From: Ancylostoma caninum
Lineage: Eukaryota; Nematoda; Chromadorea; Rhabditida; Ancylostomatidae
Direction: 5' to 3'
Assembly (NCBI GenBank): GCA_037903475.1
Contig: JBAJFG010000037.1
Coordinates: 186,001 to 250,000, forward strand
DNA length: 64,000 nt
Shown here: positions 49,336-59,715 of the stretch, in pieces
How the letters are laid out: each line of letters starts with the position of its first letter
Numbering within the stretch: position 1 is the first letter of the stretch
The notes under the pieces: model-generated
Databases searched by the model: none
What the model was told of the DNA's origin: nothing
Seen by the model: only the letters and a program-made list of their open reading frames with translations
Position numbers and translations under genes: made by a program

Positions 49336-50128
49336 CTATATTGTTACGGTGTTTCTGTTGCCGGCTACACCGAGTCGCATAGAAGGAAGTGGCTATTGCG
49401 CGTTTCGATCACTTTTAGTGACTAACAACGATGAATCACCACTACGAAGCATTCAAAATAAAGCTGTCATCAAAAAGGTTCGTTCGAAACGAAATGTTTG
49501 GGAATTTTAATAAGTGAAAGGGATGTAATAAACTTTTAAACCGAGACCATATACCCTGACAGAAATTTTGTAGAATCCTCTGAAAAGACTGAGGGACTAT
49601 TTTACGTGATGAAAACGAAAATTACGTTTTCATCTCCTTTGACAAAATGAACATCGATTTTGAGATCAGCACAGCGGATAGGCCCCTATGGGAAGTGTTG
49701 GAGGACTTCAACAATTACAGTTCAAGAATTGCACGCCTCTGCGTGAGATTTCCTGGCTGTCACTCACCACTTGTCAGCCACGCTCCTTCCCTAGTTGAGC
49801 CCAAACGAGCGCCCTCCCAAGTGACCACCGGCCAAACATGGCCCATGGAGCGAAATCTATTTCAACGACATGCCGGAACCATCTGGCCAACACCCGGCGG
49901 CCAAATGAGTGGGCCAAGTTTGGCCGCTGTTTTAGATGAGGCCATACGTGGCCACCTTGGGAATTTTGGTGCGGTATTAATTTCTAGGACTTCAGAGAAC
50001 GTTTTCGGCTTTCTTGGATTTTCTTCAAACATTAGATGTTAACGTAAGTCCTTGCGCTTTTTTCAGTTGCGATTTTCTCCGTCCCATTGCCATTTTTCCG
50101 TAACGTGTCCTATACCTTCTAAAAGCTA
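49336..50128. other. Intergenic, with a GC-rich repeat patch
   Basis: No gene recognised. 49760-49960 is GC-rich with GGCCA-type words, resembling the islands at 4106-4262. A plus-strand frame there (49647-50042) has no recognised domain. Confidence 0.4.
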
Positions 50129-50662
50129 TTAGGTTGTTACGTAAGTTTCCGCTGTTTTGAAATTTTTGACAAAAAAAGTTTTATAAAATATCAAGTAACA
50201 ATAGGTGACAATCGAGGTATGCACAACAACAGTCGCTAAACTTCTACTGTTTCCCCTGCAAGAGCTCGACTCCGCTGGTTTAGAAATCTGTGGACTACGA
50301 GGCAAAGAACTGAGTCGGGCAGGGCTGGAGGTCACTGATTTGGCAAATCGGTTCTCGCATAGTAGACATTCTGGTGATCTAATAATAGGAACTCTGTTAG
50401 AGCCCGATTTGTGCTAATAAAGCGCAATTAAGAATTCCTCTGCAAGTGCTGTTACCAAATTTGCATTCTTGAAGGATTCACTCCGAAATTATACACATTT
50501 TCAAAACAAGACGGAGAAGTATGATTCACCACGCCAAATGTTCTCGAGATCATGCGCTTTAAAATGGTATCTAGATATGCGAGAAATCTAATCGGTATTC
50601 ATTTATTAGGAACGTTTGAAAATGCCTAGGCGAAAACAGCGGAAACTTATGTAACAACCTAA
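50129..50662. mobile_element. 534-bp mariner-type deletion derivative
   Basis: The ends TTAGGTTGTTACGTAAGTTT and its inverted partner match at about 30 of 31 positions and are flanked by TA (50127-50128, 50663-50664). TTAGGTTG begins many mariner elements. It is too short for a transposase and only chance frames are inside, so it is non-autonomous. The near-identical ends suggest fairly recent mobilisation. Confidence 0.85.
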
Positions 50663-50806
50663 TATTTCCATCTTCTTCAATCATGATCATGTGTTTTCAG
50701 GGAGCTATCGGATTATTTGATTTTTAGACTTAAGAAGAAAATATCAATTTGAGGAAAAACACTCGTCCTCGTATTCAGTAGGGAGCAGAAAGCAACCGAA
50801 ACCCAT

Positions 50807-51124
50807 TCAAACGTGGAAGCACGGTGGAATATAAACGCATAAGAGCATCACCAATGGAATTGTTGGATGACTAGTTCGGCGATGCTGGCTAGGGTGGGGT
50901 CCGTTATCATGGGGTAAGAGGCTGGACCCTTGCGATTGGATTCTTTTAACAGAATAATCCCAGTTATCTGGTAGCTTTGAGAGTATGATTTCTATCAGAC
51001 CGTACGATGCAGCTGGAGTAACTCCCAGGTTTTCTCCAAAAAAAATTGTTCGATCGAAGTGGTTTGTGTCATTGAAAACAAATACGTCTTCTTTGGGGCA
51101 TAAAAATCGCTGATAACCAGTCAT
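50807..51124 (-). pseudogene. Unrecognised coding remnant, probably frameshifted
   Basis: A minus-strand frame from 51124 reads GYQRFLCPKEDVFVFNDTNH and ENLGVTPAASYGLIEIILSK, which looks like real protein. Near 50930 coding character switches to another frame (MITDPTLASIAELVIQQFHW, then a stop), as a one-base shift would cause. I do not recognise the family. It may be part of a mobile element or a broken gene. Confidence 0.35.
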
Positions 51125-51436
51125 TTCAGTCGAAACACCTCTTTGGTACTTAACACCGGTCGCTAGGCCAGTTTTGATGGCCTTTCAAGCTTCAACTCAG
51201 TGCCAATATGGGTAGCTTTTGGTTGCGCTGTTTTTCGTTCACTCATTGCTCCACTTCGCAGACCCAGAACTCAAGTAAACTGTCATTTTAGCAAAAGCTG
51301 TTCACAGTATTCTGTTTGCAGTAATACCGAGGAAGAATAGCGCTTTCGAGTCGTATATGACTTGTTTCTACTAGATAACAAATAGGTGTAGAAAACTGCA
51401 TCCGAAAAAATGCACAAGGGCTCATGTTAACATGTA

Positions 51437-51705
51437 CAGTGAACGGCAATGGCGGTGGCCCATCTGCGGCCTCGAGAAGGACGCAGCGCCATCGCGCTGC
51501 GCGCGCCAGCATCGGTGTCGTCTGCCGCCGGTATGCTATTTCTAGGCTCTTTTCTTCCCGATTTGGTCGAAAATCCTTAAAATCGGGTAAAAAGCTGGTA
51601 GAAATAGCATAACAGCAGCAGAAACATCGGTTACTGCGCGCGCGGCGTGGTTGCGCGACGTCCTCCTCGAGACCACGAATGGGCCAACGCCATTGACGTC
51701 CACTG
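51437..51705. mobile_element. MITE copy 2 (269 bp), same family as hgrs-1 intron 10 copy
   Basis: It begins CAGTGAACGGCAATGGCGGT, ends ATTGACGTCCACTG, and is flanked by TA (51435-51436, 51706-51707). Internal stretches are shared with copy 1, such as TCGGTGTCGTCTGCC, GGTCGAAAATCCTT and AGCATAACAGCAGCAGAAA. A 173-aa minus-strand frame (51288-51809) runs through it and is considered fortuitous. Confidence 0.85.
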
Positions 51706-52715
51706 TAATATGTGTGTAGGATGACAGAGGGCGATTCAACCTTCCCTGGCTGGCAAGGAAAAACCGCTGCTGCGCTTGCAATAGCATCATAAGTCATGGT
51801 TTCGAACACACGTCACAGAGTTCAAGGTGATATCATGCAATTCACCTGAACTTGGCTGGGATTCATGAAATAAAATCCAAGCTAACCAGTGATGGTTAGC
51901 GTGATTGGTTATCGAAGAGACGTGATGCTAGGAGACGCACGACTGATGAGTTCCGGATAGGGCCTTTTTCAATTCTGTTTCTTCGTCTGAGGGTAGGAAA
52001 GAAATGAGAAGCTTTTTAAACTTGTTCTGCTGCCATTAATTAATTGTGATGGTGTTATGAAAGCGATGGCGTGTAGCGATGACTTCTTTCGCAACACCCA
52101 CATCCATGTATGCGGTTGTGTGCGTATTTCATCACATCGTCACGGTGCATCAACGCGAGTGTATGACAGTTTCATCATACCGTCACGCTACTGGTCCAGT
52201 GTGACGGATCCTCTGCCTTCCATGTTCTTTGTTAATCTTGCTACATGAATTTCCCCGTGAATAACCAAATTATTTTGTTTCAGGCTGCCTCCGAAGAGAA
52301 GGATGAAGGAGGAAAGTGGGCCATCGAGAAAAAAGGCCCCCACTTTCTCGGAAGTGGAGGCTAACAGGTTGATCGGCCTCTACTGCGAAGCCAGGGATCG
52401 ATGCGATGGAGAATTCAAATCAGGGACCAATTCAACATTCATGTCTGGTCTAGTGGATCTAATTTTGAATCAGTTCCTTTTATCTTTTGGTGTATATTCT
52501 AATCATAATAGTTCTGCGTTTTTATTTTCAAGTGCAAGACGTCATTTACTTATCATTCTTGCATCACCTTTCTGATGATTTTCCTTTTTCACGATCAACA
52601 CGAAGACCTAACGAAAGGCAAGGAGTGGTCGACGAAAATCCTCAATGGGCTTCGCGCAGAAGACGCCCGAAGCGATCGAGGAGATGATTAGGAACGAGGT
52701 TAAGCGAAAGGTGTA

Positions 52716-53998
52716 CAGGGTGGCCGAAAAGTATGGGCGCCTCATTTGACGCTTTTGTTTCTTCTTTTGCAAGTTTCACCGCGTCTTAATTCTTCACATG
52801 TTTGACACCTTATCAAAGCCTCTTTCTTTTGACCTACCATTTACTTCGTTTCCTGAAGTCATGCGGGTGTGCCCGCATCGCGAATCCGTCGTACGCCTCG
52901 CGCAGTCTGGAGAGTCAACTGCAGCGACTTCAAGAAAATTAAATACTCCTTTGCGAACCGTGCAGAAGATAATCAAACTATGGAGAGACGTAGGAGATGT
53001 CAACATGAAGCGAAAACCGGGGCGTCCTCGAACGGTGAACACAAGGAGGGTACGAGGGATCATTAAAAAGAGGATCGACCGAAATGATGGAGTCAGCTTG
53101 AACAAGATGGCAAAAAGTCTGGGTGTTGCTCGTTCGTCAGTTCAACTTATTGTCAAGAAGGAGCTGGGACTTCGAAGCTATCGCCTGTTCAAGGGACAGA
53201 AGCTAACCGACTTCGCCAAAGCAAAGCGGCTTGAGAAATGTAAAGAGTTGTTGAAAATCTTCGAGGTGGGCCGCATCGAAGATGTGCTATGGACAGATGA
53301 GAAAATTTTTCCCATTGAAGTTGCGCACAACTCTCAAAACGGTCGTCAACTCATCAGCCCGAGTCAGCGGTACTCTTCGGAAAGGAGGATTGTAACGAAG
53401 TCGTTGTTTCCCCGTGGCGTGATGGTTTGGGGAGGAATAACCTCAAAATCGATGACGGCTCTTGTTTTCATCGATCAAAACGTTAGAATCGACGCCAAGT
53501 TCTACCAAGATGAGATTCTTAGGAAAGTGCTTGTCCCCTGGAAACAGAAAAACCCCAATATGATTCTTCAGCAAGACTGGGCACCGGCTCACGGCGCTGA
53601 AACCATCATTGCCTACCTGGAGGAGAATTTTCCCGGATTTCTCAACAAGAATCAGTGGCCATCCTGCAGCCCAGATTTAAACCCCATGGATTTCTCCGTG
53701 TGGGGGCTCTTGGAGGAGAAACCGAAGAATAAGAATATCACCAAAGTTGAGCAATTACGGCGCGAACTGGAACAAGCCTGGTCAGAAATTGGTGAGGACT
53801 ACCTCCGGCGCACAGTGGTTTCCGTGAAGACAAGATTGAAAGCCTGCATCAAAGCCAAGGGGGGCCACTTTGAAAATTTTCTGTGGTACTAATTTTTCAT
53901 CTTGTTGTGTATCATTTATGATAATAAAGAAAAAGTAATTGTAGCTAATAAAAGAAAAATATCGTTTTTTCTGACGCCCATACTTTTCGGCCACCCTG
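52716..53998 (+). mobile_element. Intact-looking mariner element, 1283 bp, TA target duplication
   Basis: Terminal inverted repeats CAGGGTGGCCGAAAAGTATG (left, continuing GGCGCC) and their complement at the right match at all but one of 26 positions. TA lies immediately outside each end (52714-52715, 53999-54000). A single uninterrupted transposase frame fills the interior and AATAAA lies at 53923. Of the mariner-type copies here, only this one has intact ends and coding capacity. Confidence 0.95.
52798..53892 (+). CDS. Mariner-family transposase, DD37D
   Basis: A 364-aa cut-and-paste transposase. The N-terminal part (about 25-125) has two helix-turn-helix regions separated by the linker KRKPGRPRTV (GRPR motif). 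The DDE domain shows Asp167 (WTDEKIF), Asp260 (LQQDWAPAHGA) and Asp298 (SPDLNPMDFSVWG). There are 37 residues between the second and third aspartates, against 34 in classical mariner and 34E in Tc1. GVMVWGGIT and the C-terminal LKACIKAKGGHFEN are also typical. All three catalytic residues are present and there is no stop, so the protein could be active. The true start may be Met22 (52861), because the first 21 residues are unlike the family. It binds the 26-bp ends and inserts at TA. Confidence 0.93.
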   Translation: MFDTLSKPLSFDLPFTSFPEVMRVCPHRESVVRLAQSGESTAATSRKLNTPLRTVQKIIKLWRDVGDVNMKRKPGRPRTVNTRRVRGIIKKRIDRNDGVSLNKMAKSLGVARSSVQLIVKKELGLRSYRLFKGQKLTDFAKAKRLEKCKELLKIFEVGRIEDVLWTDEKIFPIEVAHNSQNGRQLISPSQRYSSERRIVTKSLFPRGVMVWGGITSKSMTALVFIDQNVRIDAKFYQDEILRKVLVPWKQKNPNMILQQDWAPAHGAETIIAYLEENFPGFLNKNQWPSCSPDLNPMDFSVWGLLEEKPKNKNITKVEQLRRELEQAWSEIGEDYLRRTVVSVKTRLKACIKAKGGHFENFLWY

Positions 53999-55130
53999 TA
54001 TAGTGGCCGTCGACTACACAAAATTGGTAGCTCCCTTTTTCGTTCTAGGAAATCAGGCGTGCAGAAGCTGCGGGCCAAGATAGCCCAAAAGCCTATAACC
54101 GCAGAGAACACACTTTTGACGAGCAAGACTAAAAAGCAGATAAGAGAGAGCTCTCACCGAGGTAGAAGTCGTGAAGATGAAGAAACGGACGGCCTTAGAA
54201 AAAGCTAAGAGTGCTGCCTCGTGAGTTCTTTTTGCTCAGCCATACCATACTAATTCTATTCTTTCAATTATAGCCCATATTTATTCACGTCTATATAGTC
54301 CGTTATTTTGCCTCTTGTTCGTTTTATTTCATTATTATTCGTACTGGTTGTCATTTTCGGGAGTGCCCGTGAAACGCTGGACCTCTTCGCGGACGAGCGA
54401 TCCACTTTATATGAACAAGAAACGAATTTGATGAGCTCAACCAGGAAGTCGCTCACGCGAACAAGCATTCGGCGATGGCAAAACAGGAGCTGGTCAAAGA
54501 CAAGGAGGAAGAAACAGATGTACCGCTTGGAAGAAGCAAGAAGAAGCAAGGGGTTTCCTTGGAGCTCAGAAGATGGAGCCGGTGAAGGCAAGGCTAGAAT
54601 TGGAGCGTATTGGAGCAAATCCACCGTACCATTCTTCCTCGACTTCGTTTCAGTACCCCTACTATAGCATGTGAGGTTCCTATATCCGACTTTTTGGAAT
54701 TTCATATCTGTACTATTCACAGCGTTTTTCCCTATTCCTTTTTCTTATACGCATTTTTGTACCTGCCCATTTTACTCTTTATTGGTTTTCACTATTATTA
54801 CATTGTTTTGTTTTTGCCTCAGTCTCAGGCACCTCTGTTCATTTCTTTGTTTTTTCGTCTCACGCTACTATTACCATTACATGCCGTTCATAACATCTCC
54901 TTAAACTAATTTGTCTCTGAAACTGCTTTAATACTTGTTGATCTCTTCATGGCAATATTGTTGCAATCAATATTATGAATAAGGGGAGGTGAGATATACT
55001 GTATACTCACATATGCTAAACTCCCCCATAGATCAAGCATCCGATGGGAATCCCTCGGGGTCGTATTGGAAGGGTGGGGTCGGATAGGTAGAGGGGTGGC
55101 TTGACCAAATAATGTAATGTGAAACCTACT

Positions 55131-55440
55131 GATTGTTTCATGACACTGCGACGAAGTATGGTCACGTTGTGGTCACGTGTCTCTCCTGCCAGCAGGAACG
55201 GTCATTTCATTACGTGTAAAAACAGGACTGACTGGAAGCACATGCGAGAAGTCGGCGTCAGCCACGTTTGCACGCCTACGGTTTCGATTCCTAGTACCTT
55301 CAAAAGGCTTTTGCATGGGTAGGTATTACTTCAAAGTTAAGTGTGAAGTAGAGAGGGTGGACACATTTGAAAATGAAGTGTGGAAAGCAAAATCGACCGG
55401 TTGTACATGTGAGAATTCGCCTGCAGGGCCCGTCACTTCG
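55131..55440 (+). repeat. SINE-like repeat, copy 1
   Basis: Starts GATTGTTTCATGACACTGCG and ends CGAATT/GAATTCGCCTGCAGGGCC near 55430. It includes TTTCGATTCCTAGTACC, which looks like a tRNA B-box arm. The same string of landmarks occurs inverted at 56047-56266. No typical A box was seen, so the tRNA origin is uncertain. Confidence 0.6.
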
Positions 55441-56046
55441 TGAAAAAGTAGGGTGACGTAGACGCGGTAAGTTGTCTGACTCGAAGTCAGCAAACATTCT
55501 CCAGTGTATTCATAGAGGACGACAAGCTCTAACTTCGATATAACTTTTCTAGAGCTTTATATTTTTTTGCAACTCGATGGGAAATTTCTCAAATTTAGGG
55601 GTCTGCGAGGGGAAATTTTCCATTTGAATCGCTCGGACAGGATCAAGCTTCGGGGTGCGATAATGGAGCCAAGAAGCGATTGCTTGGAGGTCGGAGGGGG
55701 GGGGGGGGGTGAATTTTCTTCATGAGAATTGAAGAAGTGAAAACCTAGCAATTGAAAGAGATGGTGAAAATGGAGTAGATCTGTTTGGGAAGTCACTGAA
55801 AGACCATTTGCAGATATCACCCATCTTTTCATCGGTCTACTTTAGAGGAGGAAATTTCCCATTAGATTGCAGAATATGGCTCTTCGAAGTTTGTTCGTTC
55901 TCCCGCAATGGAATCGATGAAAATTCGTTGAATTTCGAATCGATTTCCCATTCTGGTCGTCCTTTATGAATGCTCTGGAGAATACTCTTTTGCTGATTTT
56001 GAGTCAGGCAAGTTCAGCACAAAGTCTCTTTCACCTTACTTTTATA

Positions 56047-56266
56047 CGAACTGACAGGCCCTGCAGGCGAATTCTCGCATATGCAATCGATCTATTTCGC
56101 TTCTCACACTTCATTTTCAAACGTTTCCAGCCTCTTTATTTTTTTTTGAGGGCACTGGGGATCGAACCCATGCGCTTCACAGCAGTCCTGTTCTGACACC
56201 TGATGACATGACCGTTCTTGCTGGCAAGGGCTGACCGTAATTTATCGCAGTGTCATAAAACAATCT
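56047..56266 (-). repeat. SINE-like repeat, copy 2 (inverted)
   Basis: On the minus strand this reads GATTGTTTTATGACACTGCG, AACGGTCATGTCATCAGGTG, GGGTTCGATCCCCAGTGCCC and GAGAATTCGCCTGCAGGGCC, in the same order as copy 1. GGTTCGATCCCC is a good pol III B box. It is shorter than copy 1 by internal differences. Confidence 0.6.
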
Positions 56267-56528
56267 GTCGGAGTCGTGTCCGATCGCATAGGAAAGGATG
56301 TATAATACATCGACTCTGCTTGTTTTGGTTGTTTTAGCTCCAATTTTGGGATCTTAAAGCCTCTCTTTTGTGTCTTCTTCCTTGAAACTGCCAGGTGTAC
56401 AGAGAAAACACGCGTAAGCTGAAGCAGGAGGGGAGGGGTCGCGAAGAGGGGGGGGGTCGGACGACGGAATAAGGGAGGTCGGGGTCGTATTGAGGAACGA
56501 GCCCGTAGTAAACCCATCTAAACTTCAG

Positions 56529-57090
56529 TTAAGGGCAGTGTCCAGGCAAAAATTTCGATATTCTAAATCTGCTGAACTCTTACTCGACGAGTTGATTGCA
56601 GTATAGGTTTTGCCCTCAGAAACCTTGAAATTTGTGGTTTTTAGAAGGTTGAAAGTTACGGTTGGACGAGTAGTCCGGTGAAAAATGAAAAAGAGGTATT
56701 GAGGCTCATCGAACTTTCGTGTTTTGGACAAACTAGCTTGTTATTGCTGTAGAACATCCAGAGGAACATTCACCACTCCCTTTCGTTCTTTGTTGATTGG
56801 TATTTTTCTAATAACCTGTTATTCCCAAAATCCGGGTCGAAATTCCGGCGCAGTATCGATTGAAGTAGTTGTCAGACTTAGGGATACGTGTTAAACAAGT
56901 TGATACATGTTGATGGGAGAACTGCTCGCGGTATTAGAGAATGCAGAGGGACCAGGCCGTTAGGTAGTAAAACATGTCTTGACAATCATATACACGACTT
57001 AATATGTTTTCACAAAATCCTCGAAGGGGCGGAGCGGGTACTGGATCGGGGGTACTAATAGAGGAGATTCTGCCTGAACACTGCCTTTAA
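56529..57090. mobile_element. TTAA-ended TIR element (562 bp)
   Basis: The left end TTAAGGGCAGTGTCCAGGCA and the complement of the right end (TTAAAGGCAGTGTTCAGGCA) agree at 18 of 20 positions. Like the element at 40883, it starts and ends with TTAA(A/G)GGCA. No transposase frame is inside. Confidence 0.65.
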
Positions 57091-59006
57091 GCTCAAGAAA
57101 AGCTCTTGGAGTTCTGCTAGGTCAGCTGAATGTCCGCTGATATCATACCTACCTGGGTATGAAGCCTAACGCCGGGTTGGTCGTGATATCATGAGAGTTG
57201 GTTTGGAAAATCAACACCGTATTGAACAGATGGTAAACTCGAGTTGAGTGGTCAGAAATTTGAAGAAATAGCGTTGCCATCCTTGATAGGAGAGGTCGGT
57301 AAAAACCTCTTACTTAAGCTCAACTCTGAGTTGACATGCATAGTGACCGATCAACGTTAAGTTCTCTATGTAAATGATTCAATTCTCTTGGCCTGACATG
57401 GTATATAAACGAAGGAGGCTGGCATGCATCACTGAACCCATGGGTTTCCTCATACCTATGGGTACGGCTATCTATGGGTGAGAGATGGGTAAACGTGAAA
57501 CTGGTATGCATGAAACTCATAGGTACCGTAGGTGGGTGACGACTAATAGGTGCGCAATGTGTAATCACGACCATCGCAACAAGTGGACGTCTACTTGAAA
57601 TTAAGCGCTATGTATAATTATGATTTCATAGCATTGGAAGGTTTTTTTATAAGTGTACTAGCATTTTCGAATTGCAGATGTTGACTTTCTTCTACTATGT
57701 TGTATTCGTTTCCTTAGATGGGCTTAAAACGCACTAGAATTGATGAGAATGCGGACGCACAAGCTTCAACGGAGAGGAAGGTTGTGCCGTTTCAGGACTT
57801 TGAACCACGTCGCCTCATTTAGTTGCACTGCAAAACCAAAACTGATCTGAAAGAATCTGGCAAAATCTTAAAGGCGACAATTTGAGCGCGTACTTCTTTT
57901 AAGTACTTTTGCCTAAATCATTTTCGCTCTAGCAGAATATGTAACATAGTTTTTTTTCTCCAAGTCACCTCTTTTTGTCTGCGTAGTCTTAGTCACTGCT
58001 TACGTAGATCGCTCTTGACACAAGGTCGATAACTGTCACACCACCCCAAAGATTATGGTTTGCGCTCTAGACAATTCCAGATTTCTGTTTCCGGTGGTTT
58101 AAGCCGAAGTTTCTAGCATTGATACCTTTGATGGGTTGGACTACGCGGTGATCGTCACGGTCTGTAGAAGCGTTATGTTTGATGGATGGGCCTTGTTGGT
58201 TATATTAAGAGGAGCTCTGGAATTTAAAAGCCATTCACTTATTCCTAGATGTCTTCTGCATGAACTGTGGCTAATGTCTGCCTCCGATGCTATCGATTAG
58301 AACTAGTTTCTGACTACGTTTTTGATAGTTGAGAGGGTCAGCGAGTGCAAACGTGCTAGGGGTGGTCCAATAGTGGGCGTTCTGAGCTCCACCCATTCCA
58401 AGATATTCGTGAAAGAGGTGACTTGGCTAGAAAATGCGACATAGATGAGATTGAGATTATGGTCTATTAAAAATGTAGACAAGCCTCTGTAGGCAAATGA
58501 CTTTCGCGCACACAAAGTGACAAAATGAATCTCTGAGAGAGCTTTGGATCAAATATCTGCTGTCAAGAGGGGAGCAAATCATTCACGAAGCGCCTAATAA
58601 TGACGCCTTTTCAGTGTGGGTAAAGTTCAACACACGCTCAGCGTCAGGTAGGCTATACCCGCCTCTTTACCATCCGCTCGTGGGTAAGCATTTTGATGGG
58701 TCACAGGTTACGGCTAAAATTGGGTACGTTGGTACCATACCAGTCCTGCTCGGTCGGTTATACCGTGCGGTCTCCTCAAGCAATACTTCGTCGACATAAG
58801 AAACACTACCGACGTTTACTGCTTCTCGTCCAGTGGTACTACCTGCGACACGTTGTAGCGGGTTTCATGACTTCCTGTGTTGACATATAAAGCCATCCCA
58901 ACAGCTACTCTCAATCTATTTGTAGGATTGCTTTCCGTTCCGTCTCGACATTGCAGAAAAACGCCGGGAATAACATTGCAAAGAAAAGAACCTCGACTGG
59001 CCTCAC

Positions 59007-59501
59007 ATGAGCAAAGCAAGCAACAGCGCTTCAACAACTGCATCGGGACAAGAAGACCCCCGCACTTTTGAGGACGCTCATAAATCATATGATCGACGTC
59101 TAGGAGAAACTAACCACGATACTAGTCCAAAACCAAGAACTGCAGAGTCAAATTGAAAGACTTTGTGATGGAAACAGCAGTTTAAGACGTGCTCTAGCTG
59201 ATGCAAAAAGCAAGATCTCATCAGCCATGAAAATGAATTGAAATTTTCTAATGCACTGGATAATACTGATGAAAAGGAACGACTTAGATCAGTTGTAATT
59301 CATGGTGTCCCCGAATCAACAGCTTCGAAGTCCACTGACAAAGCAAATAATGATTATAAAATCATCATCGATCTCCTTAGTCATTTAGACATTGAGTGTA
59401 TTCCTCAAGCGGTATATCGGCTAGGAAAACCGAACTCGTCCAAATGTTGCCTCATTAAAGTGTTGTTCTCATCTAGCTTTTTCCTTTTTTTAAGGCTAAC
59501 C
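59007..59501 (+). pseudogene. Decayed ORF1-like frame of a non-LTR retroelement
   Basis: Three frames together read one protein. ATG 59007 reads SKASNSASTTASGQEDPRTF. A shifted frame reads EKLTTILVQNQELQSQIERL and SLRRALADAKSKISS (coiled-coil heptads). A third shift reads LDNTDEKERLRSVVIHGVPE and IPQAVYRLGKPNS. A coiled coil followed by SVVIHGVPES...RLGKP is the layout of L1/CR1-type ORF1 proteins with an RRM-like domain that coat the element's RNA. At least two frameshifts and a stop break it, and it ends where the TTAA-ended repeat starts at 59502. No reverse transcriptase follows. The family call is by motif. Confidence 0.5.
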
Positions 59502-59715
59502 TTAAAGGCAAATTCCGCTCAAAACCTTGGTCACCCAGATAATTTGCCCTCTGGAATCCAAAACGTCTACGTAGCACGTATGTCACGTTTGAGACCTCGG
59601 TATAAGCTCTATCGCTAAATATGGGACAAAACGTCCGACGACTACGGTAGCCGCGGGAAAACACTCTCCAAGTGACAAGAGCTGCGCGCGCGCAATGAAC
59701 AGACGAAGCGCGCGA
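59502..59715. mobile_element. TTAA-ended element, copy B (partial)
   Basis: Starts TTAAAGGCAAATTCCGCTCA and follows the right half of copy A (40883-41406) read in reverse: CACCCAGAT, CTCTGGAATCCA, AGCACGTAT, GTTTGAGACCTCG, ATGGGACA, TACGGTAGCCG. Similarity fades after about 59715, so the other end is missing or diverged. Confidence 0.65.

Larger units (their letters stand above)
52284..54670 (+). pseudogene. Decayed Myb/SANT-like protein gene, split by a mariner insertion
   Basis: After an acceptor (TTTCAG, 52283) the sequence reads APTFSEVEANRLIGLYCEAR, resembling a Myb/SANT-like or zeste-type DNA-binding helix. Downstream, KTPEAIEEMIRNEVKRKV runs to the mariner at 52716. If the element and one TA are removed, the frame continues through 54001-54208 (SGRRLHKIGSSLFRSRKSG onward) with no stop until TAA after LRKS. 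A further stretch at 54360-54670 changes frame twice (LDLFADERSTLYEQE; NEFDELNQEVAHANKHSA; PVKARLELERIGANPPYH). So the gene carried frameshifts as well as the insertion. The family assignment is by motif look only. Expression is unlikely to give full protein. Confidence 0.45.
54671..59006. other. Repeat-rich intergenic region
   Basis: Contains an inverted pair of SINE-like repeats (55131-55440, 56047-56266), poly-G runs (about 55696 and 56449) and a TTAA-ended element (56529-57090). One short frame at 57718-57822 (MGLKRTRIDENADAQ... to RRLI) follows an acceptor TCCTTAG and looks like a terminal exon, but no partner exon was found and it is not called as a gene. Confidence 0.4.

Noticed and set aside
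51288..51809. 173-aa minus-strand open frame
   Set aside because: Most of it runs through the inverted-repeat MITE at 51437-51705 and it has no domain character.
53782..54126. 114-aa minus-strand frame
   Set aside because: Antisense to the transposase C-terminus and the right terminal repeat.
56150..56215. tRNA gene suggested by GGTTCGATCCCC on the minus strand
   Set aside because: No paired acceptor or anticodon arm. It belongs to a repeat present twice in the window.
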